Shown piece after piece: positions 28,001 through 37,000 of a DNA stretch of 64,000 bases. The position numbers were made by a program, and so were the translations under genes. The stretch comes from RUG11198 sp964600615. Lineage in GTDB: Bacteria > Bacillota_I > Bacilli_A > RF39 > UBA660. Position 1 is the first letter of the stretch, and the number at the start of each line of letters is the position of its first letter. The notes under the pieces were generated by a model that was not told the DNA's origin, ran no database searches, and was given only the letters and a program-made list of their open reading frames with translations. Location: contig CAZRJK010000002.1 of assembly GCA_964600615.1 (NCBI GenBank), forward strand, positions 58,826 to 122,825. Direction: 5' to 3'.

Positions 28001-31000
28001 CAACAGGGGCTATTTCTGTAACGGGTGGTACTGTATCTGGATTATCTCATGGAATTCATTTGGCAGGTGCTGGAAGTTTAACTATGGGTGAGAATAGTGG
28101 TACACCAAATACAACTAGTCCGGTAATTGAAACAATTGGAACTTCTAATACATACGGAGTATATGTTGGTAATGCTAGTGCTACATATAATTTTTATGAT
28201 GGTAAAGTAACTTCAGATAGTGGAGCAGGGAAATCAATATATTTATCATCTGCTAGTTTCATGATTAATGTACCAGATGGTTATGATGTTGTAAAAACGA
28301 CTACTGGTAGTACTGAAACAGCTATATTAGGAACGGGATCTAATTATAAAAATACTAGTACAAATAAGGAATATATGTATTTGAAGAGGGCTTTATATGA
28401 AGTTTCTACTGGACAAACTATTCAAGTATTAAATGGAATTACAGAGGTTGATGCTGCAACATTAGCTGCAGATAAGACTGTAACTTTAGATTTAAAAGGA
28501 AAAACAGTAACATTAAGTTCTGTTAATATAACTAATAATGGTAATTTAACCGTTGTAAGTAGTACATCAGGTGGAGTAATAACAGGAACTTCAAGTAATG
28601 TTATTAATACAGCAGCAGGTTCTTTAACTGTAACTAGCGGTACTATTACTGGAACTCAATCTGTTATTAGTGCATCTACTGGTACTGTATTAATAAATGG
28701 TGGAACTGTTAATTCAACTGCTACTACAGGAAACTATGATGGTATTTATGTTAGTGGTGCAGGTAATGTTACTGTATCATCTGGTTCTGTTACAGGATAT
28801 AGAGGCGGTATTTATAATAATAGTTCTGCTACTATATCTGTTGATGGTGGAAGAGTAGTTGGAACTTCACAGGCTATATATAATAATACAGGAACTGTAG
28901 CAGTAAGTAATGGTGAAGTAATTGGTACAACTCAAGCAATATATAATAATAGTGCAAGTGGAACAATTAATATTACTGGTGGAGAAGTAACTGGTAATAA
29001 AGGTATATATAATAAGACAACAGGAACTATAACAATAAATGGAACAAATGCTCAAGTAACCGGTGCAACTGGTTTAGGAATAGATGGTATAACAGGAAAT
29101 ATAACTGTTACCAAAGGAACTGTAACCGGAAAGACTCATGGAATAAGTGTGACAACAGGAACTGTAACAGTAAATGGAGGAACAGTTACAAGTAATGCCG
29201 CTTCTGGAACTAATGCTGGTATTTATAAAAATGGTGCTACCGGATTGGTTACAATATCATCTGGAACGGTATCTGGATTATATGGAATATATAATAATGT
29301 AGCAGGTCCTATAAGTATAACTGGTGGTACAATAACAGGTACTACGCAAAATGGAATATATAATAAAACAACTGGTTCAATTGAAATAACTGGTGGAAAA
29401 GTTACTGGTGTTGGTCATGGTATACATATGGCTGGTGCTGGATTTCTTACAATGGGTGTAGATGATGGAAATACACCAGGCATTACTAGTCCAATAATTG
29501 AAACTACTGGTACTTCTAGTAAGAACGGAGTTTATTTTGGAAATGCAAGTGCAACTTATAATTTCTATGATGGAAAAGTAACATCTGCTAGTGGTAGAGG
29601 AAAAGCAATTAGTTTTGGTGGTACAATTAATACGCCTACTAATTATGGCGTAGCTCAATATATGGATGGCACTGTTGAAGTTGCTATTTTGGGTAGATTA
29701 TATACGGTGACATTAACTACAGGTACAGGAGTTGATAGTTTAACTGGTAGTGGTTGGACAGGAAGTCCAGGTACTACTATATCTAAGAGCTTAGCTGAAA
29801 AAACGGAATTAGTATTATCTACTATAACTGTTACATCTACTTCTGGATATTCAGGAGCTAATTGGACTAAAACTAGTGGTAGTGGATCTTTAAGTAATGA
29901 TGGAGTATTTACTGTTGGTGCAGGAAATGCAACCTTAAATGTAACTTCTCCGGTATCAAATTCTAACAAAGTAACATTAACTCTTAAGAAAGATGGAAAT
30001 AATTGTACAAATTGTAATGGATATATAGTACACATAAGTGCAAGTAGTTCTTCTGATACTGCTTTATTGACAGCAACTACTCCTAGTTCTGCAACTTTAG
30101 CTATCTCTGGAGCAATGACACCTGGAACAACATATTATGTATGGGTAGCGAGAGATGCTAATCATAAAACTGCAGGAACAAATAATGCTAATATGGTATA
30201 TAGTGGAGTTTCATTTACTGGTGGCACAGCAGTAACTCCAACAAATCCAGTTAATTTCTATACATTAAAAATGACTGGTACTAATATGAGTGCTCTTAAA
30301 TTAAATGACACAGCTGTAACGAATGGCAATAGTGTAGTAGTTGTTGGTGGAGCAAAACAAGCGATAACAGGAACGGTAAACAATGGATATGCATTTTCAA
30401 CTTGGAGTACAACAGCTGGAACGGCTTCATTTGATAGTGCTACTACATTAAGTACAAATGTAACTGTTAGTGCAGCTAGTACAATTAATGCTGCAACTGG
30501 GCCTTCTCCTACGAATAAAGTAACTTTAACATTAAAGAAGGATGGAAGTAATTGTACAAATTGTAGTGGATATGCCGTACATATAAGTACAAGTAATAGT
30601 AATGATACAGCATCTTTCTCAGGTTCAACGGGAAGTGCTGCTACTCTTGATATAACAGGAGCAATGACACCAGGAACAAACTATTATGTATGGTTGGCAA
30701 GAGATGCTAACCATAAAACTGCAGGAACAAATAATGCTAATATGGTATATAGTGGTGTATCATTTACTGGTGGTACCGCAGCAGTACCTACAAATCCAAT
30801 TAATTTCTATACATTAACAATGACGGGAACAAATGTAGGTTCATTAAAATTAAATGATTCTAGTGTAACTAGTGGAAATAGTGTATTAGTAGTGGGAGGC
30901 GCTAAGCAAGCTATTACTGGTACTGTTAATTCTGGTTATACATTTACTACTTGGAGTAAGACTGCAGGAACTGCAACGTTTGATGCAGCAACTAGTATAA

Positions 31001-34000
31001 GTACAAATGTGACGGTTAGTGCTGCTAATACTACAATAAATGCTGCTGCTTCAGCTGCTAGTACAAATAAAGTAACAATTACATTTAAGAAAGATGGAAG
31101 TAATTGTACAAGTTGTAGTGGATATGCAGTACATATAAGTACAAGTAATAGTAGTGATACAGCATCTTTCTCTAGTTCTACTGGAAGTGCAGCTACTCTT
31201 GATATATCTGGTGCAATGACTCCAGGAACAATGTATTATGTATGGGTAGCAAGAGATGCTAATCATAAGACAGCAGGAACAAATAATGCAAATATGGTAT
31301 ATAGTGGGGTATCATTTACGGGTGCTGCAGCAGCGACTCCTACAAATCCAGTTAATTTCTATACATTAACAATGACTGGTACTAATGTAGGTTCATTAAA
31401 ATTAAATGGATCTGATGTAACTAGTGGTAGCAGTGTATTAGTTGTAGGGGGAGCTAAACAGGAAATTACTGGTACAGTTAGTTCTGGATATACTTTTACT
31501 ACTTGGAGCAAGACAGCAGGAACGGCAACATTTGATGCAGCAACAAGTATAAGTACAAAAGTAACTGTTAGTGCTGCTAATACTACAATAAATGCTGCTG
31601 CTTCAGCTGCTAGTACAAATAAAGTAACAATTACATTTAAGAAAGATGGAAGTAATTGTACAAGTTGTAGTGGATATGCAGTACATATAAGTACAAGTAA
31701 TAGTAGTGATACAGCATCTTTCTCTAGTTCTACTGGAAGTGCAGCTACTCTTGATATATCTGGTGCAATGACTCCAGGAACAATGTATTATGTATGGGTA
31801 GCAAGAGATGCTAATCATAAGACAGCTGGTACAAATAATGAAAATATGGTATATAGTGGAGTATCATTTACGGGTGCAACTGCGGCAGTGCCAACCAATC
31901 CAGTTAATTTCTATACATTAACAATGACTGGTACTAATATGAATACACTTAAATTAAATGGATCTGATGTTACTAATGGCGGTAGTGTATTAGTAGTAGG
32001 AGGAGCAAAACAAGCTATATCTGGAACAGCTAGTTCAGGATATGCATTTACTACTTGGAGTACTACAACTGGAACTGCAACATTTGATGCTGCAACAACT
32101 TTAGGAACTAATGTTACAGTTGGTGCAGCTAGTACAATCAATGCTGCAACGGGTCCTAATTCTTCAAATAAAGTAACACTAACATTAAAGAAAGATGGAA
32201 ATAATTGTACAAGTTGTAGTGGATATGCTGTCCATATAAGTACTAATAGTAGTAGTGATACGGCATCATTTACTGGTTCTACAGGAAGTGCTGCTACTCT
32301 TGATATAACAGGGGCAATGGTACCAGGTACCACATATTATGTATGGGTAGCACGAGATGCTAATCATAAAACAGCTGGTACAAATAATGTTAATATGGTA
32401 TATAGTGGAGTATCGTTTACTGGTGCAGCAACTGCAACAGCAGCAGATCCAATTAATTTCTATACCTTAACAATGACTGGAACTAATGTTAGTTCATTAA
32501 AATTAAACGGAACAGCTGTTAATAGTGGAAGTAGTGTAGTAGCTGTTGGTGGTGTAAATCAAACTATAACTGGTACTGTAGCTAATACTTATACTTTTTC
32601 TACTTGGTCTGCTACTACAGGAACTGTTACTTTTGATGAAGTTACTTCATTAACTACTTATATAATAATTAGTTCTGCAAGTACAATTAATGCAGCAGCT
32701 ACACCTAATACATATGAAATATTTTATCGTGATTGTGGAGATATAGGGTTCTCTGGGGAACATGAAAACAATTATTCAGATGATTACGTATATGGAGTAG
32801 GAGCAACATTAGATCATCCTACTAAAGAAGGATATACATTCGCTGGATATTACACTTCTAGTGCATGTAGTGGGACAGCAGTAACGTCCGTTGGAAATAG
32901 TGAATCTGGTAATAAGACTTTCTATGCTAAGTGGAATCTTATAGTTGCTAGATTAACATTTAATAGTGATGGTGGTACTATAAGTACTAATATTTCTAGT
33001 TATGCAGTAGTATATAATCAACCTGATTTATATGATTCTGAATTAATTGGAGATGATGTAAGAGATGATAATCAGTCATATTGGGACGGCTTTAATTTAG
33101 GTGATCATCCAGTTGCTTCAAAACAAGGTTATAATTTTGAAGGTTGGTATACTGAAAGTGGTTCTGATGGAATCTTAGTTCTTGATAATAATGGTGAATT
33201 AACAGGTACAGCAGTTGAAGGATATACTACTTCAGATTCTTGGGTATTAACTCAAAATAAAACGTTATATGCTCATTATACTCTTATTAATTATGGTATA
33301 AACTATACCTTAAATGGCGGAGTTGCTGATACATCTTGTGGTTCTAATGTTAATCCTTCTAGCGTTTCTTATAATGATGATGTTATGATTTGTAATCCTA
33401 CAAAGGTAGTTAGAGTAGCAGGTAATTCTAATGGAACTGATGCTACAGATATAGTAAATGCTTCTAGTTTTCCACAGCAACAATTTAGTGGTTGGACTAG
33501 TACAACTATTGGAAATACGGCAAAATACGGAGCAACACTTAATTCATTAGCTAATTGGAGTGGAACTTTAACTACAAATGAATATTTTAAATTTTTATCT
33601 AACACAGGAAGTAGTGTTAATATGGTTGCTAATTGGACACCAGTAGCAGTACATTTACCTACATTTAATAATCCTGGTTATACTTGTAATTGGTATACAG
33701 ATCAAACTGGTGGAACATTAATGGGAGGTAGTGGTGCTACTTGGACACCATCTGCAAATATATATGAACCAAATAATGAAGATCAATATGTTGATGTTAC
33801 TGCATATTTACAATGTACACCTAATGATTATACTGTTACTTATAACGCTAATGGTGGTACTCTTCCATTAAATTCAAACTTTATGGATGCTCCTACTAAT
33901 AATAATTCACTACCAAGTACTTATCGTGAATTAGACTTTATTGAATCTACTGGAACGCAGTATATTAATACAGGTATTAAGTTTAATAGTAATGTTGATA

Positions 34001-37000
34001 AATTTGAATTAACTTATCAAGTTAGTAATGCGTTAGGTAATTATTTTATTGCTGGTTCTGGTTGGCAAGAAACTGGAAAATTATGGGTGTATAGTTATAA
34101 AGCGGGAAATACATTTTCTGTTTATATAACAGATACTTCTGGAACACAAAGGACATTTACTGGTATTCCTGGACCTGATGTTTTGAAACATACGGTAACA
34201 TATGATGCAAAGAAATTATATGTTGATGGTACATTAAAGACTGATGGCAGTTCATATACTTTTGGGGAAACTCCGTATAATTTTTCATTATTTAATGCAG
34301 TAAATTCGACTGGGTATTATGCTAAGACAAGAATATATTCGTTTAAGATGTGGAAATCTGGTCAATTAGTTAGAAATATGGTTCCTTGTCAGAGAATTTC
34401 TGATGATGTTCTTGGATTATATGATAAAGTAGGTGGAACTTTCTATACTAATGATGGTACTGGAACATTTATTAGGGGTATGGAAAAACAAACAAAACAA
34501 AAAACTTTTGGTGATGATTATGGAGAATTACCTATACCTACTAGAACAGATTATACTTTTAACGGATGGTATTTAGAATCTACTTTTGTGCATAAAGTAA
34601 CTGATACTACGGAAATTACAACATCAGGTAATCATACATTATATGCAAAATGGACACATGTATTCACATTAAATGCCAATGGTGGAACGTTACCGTTATC
34701 TGAAGATTTAACAGATTTACCATCTAATACTAATACAATTCCTAGCACTTTCCGAGTTTTAGACTTTATTGAAGCTACGGGGACACAATATATTCAACCT
34801 GCTTATAAGCCACAAGCAAATACAGGTGTAGAAATTGTATATCAGTTTTCAGATTTAACACAGCAACAAAGGTTATTTGGTGTTGGAAATGATACATATT
34901 ATCAGATGTATATTAATAGTGCTAATAATTGGGCATATGCTTATATTACGGCAAGTGCTGGTAACTGGATTAATACAGGTATTGCTGTAGATAAAAATAA
35001 ACATACTTTTAAATTTAATTATCCTAATGGATATTATAGTATTGATGGTGGTTCTAATACTGCTATGTCGGGTACTGTAACAGCACCAACATCCTATAAT
35101 TTAACTCTTTTTGCAGTTAATGGAAGTGGAACACTCAATTATTATGCAAAGATGCGTTTATATTCATTTAAAATATATGAGGGTACTACTTTAGTTAGAA
35201 ATTTTGTTCCTTGTCAGAGTATTTCTTCTGGAAAAATAGGGTTGTATGAAACTTCAACGGGAACATTTTATATTAATCCTGGTTCAGGAGAATTTATTAG
35301 AGGTATGGAAAAGCAGAAGATGGTTGTAGAAAATGGTGAAGAATATGGGGAGTTACCTGTACCTGAGAGAACAGGTTATTCGTTTGATGGTTGGTATACG
35401 GCAGCTTCTGGTGGAACTCAAATAACGTCTTCTTCTACTGTATCTGATGCAAATGGTTATACGTTATATGCTCATTGGATTAGTGATGCTAGTACACTTA
35501 TTATTAATCCAAATGGTGGTACATTTAGTGGTACTACTTCAAATACTACAGTAAGTGGAAATGTTAATGAGCAATATAAGGTTGCTAATAATCCTACAAG
35601 GGCTGGATATGTGTTTACTGGTTGGACGTTTAGTGGTGGAGGAACATATACAAGATATGATACGTCTGTTAGTGCTAGTTCTACAACTACATTTAACTAT
35701 AATGCTTCTAACAGTACTTTACCTACTGCGTATAATAACTCTGGTGGTGGAACGGTTACTAATTCGATGGTTGCTGATTCGACTGCTACTGGAGGATATG
35801 CTTTAAGGGTAGTTACTAATGGAACAGCATCTCCAGGAGCTGGTGGAGTATATGTAGATTCTGCACTTCCAACTACTGCTGATAGGATAAATGTTATTCA
35901 AGTTAAGGCAAAGATTCCTACGGGATATAATTTAGCTCTTGGTGGTATTTCACATCAATATACTGGTATTGGATCAAATTATATTTATGATACTAATGCT
36001 GGTACTGGTGGCTGGGTAACATATAATTTAGTATTATTTATGGGACATACCGGTAAGTTTGATGCTCATTTATATCTTTATGTATCTGGAACAAACAATA
36101 CTAGTGTAACTTGGTATATTAATTCTATTAGTGTTAAAAGTTATACTCAAGCAGCATTTAAATCTGTTTATAAATTTGCTGCTAATAATGGTACATTAAC
36201 TGCAAGGTGGGGGACTGGAGGATCTAGAATAACCTTTAATACGAATGGTGGAACATTTAATACAACTTATGTAAAAAGTTGGAGTAATGGTTATTTTGAT
36301 GCTTCTTCTACTGCCGCATCTAGACCATATTCTTATTTGGGAACATCTTATGCAACAGCTCCTGCTAGTACTGATTATAATTTTACTCCAGATAGTAGAG
36401 TTACTTCTCGAACTGGTTATACGTTTGCTGGATGGTATACGGCTACCTCTGGTGGTACTAAAGTATTTAATGTTAATGGTACTTTGCCGGCATCGGTTAG
36501 TGGTTATAGTGATTCATCTAGTAGATGGATTAAATATGATGCTAATGCTACATTGTATGCTAGGTGGACAGCTAATACTTATACATTAACTTATAATAAT
36601 AATAGTGGTAGTGGATGTACTTCTAAAACTGGTACTTATGGTTCTACTTGGGGATCTTTATGTACACCAACAAGATTAGGATTTAAATTTAATGGTTGGT
36701 ATACAGCAACTTCTGGCGGAACACAGGTTACGGCATCTACTACAGTTTCAGGAAATCAAACTGTATATGCACGTTGGGGTAATTATGTTTCTGATGGATA
36801 CTATTATGTAGCTCCTACTGCAAGTACTGGATTCTCGTTAAATGTTGAAAATGCTTATGTTGATAATAGTACTAATGTACAGATTTATACTTCTTCTACT
36901 AGCGTTGTTACTACTAAAGCTGCTATGATTGAACTTAAAAATAATGGTGATGGTACTATTACAATGCTGAATCAGCATTCAAGAAAGGCTATTGATATAA

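Noticed and set aside
23313..32333. Many reverse-strand open frames of 60-140 codons inside the giant gene
   Set aside because: They recur at the same place in each repeat module (for example ending in SRYIKSS or VPVIVKV), which shows they are mirror images of the repeat, not genes.
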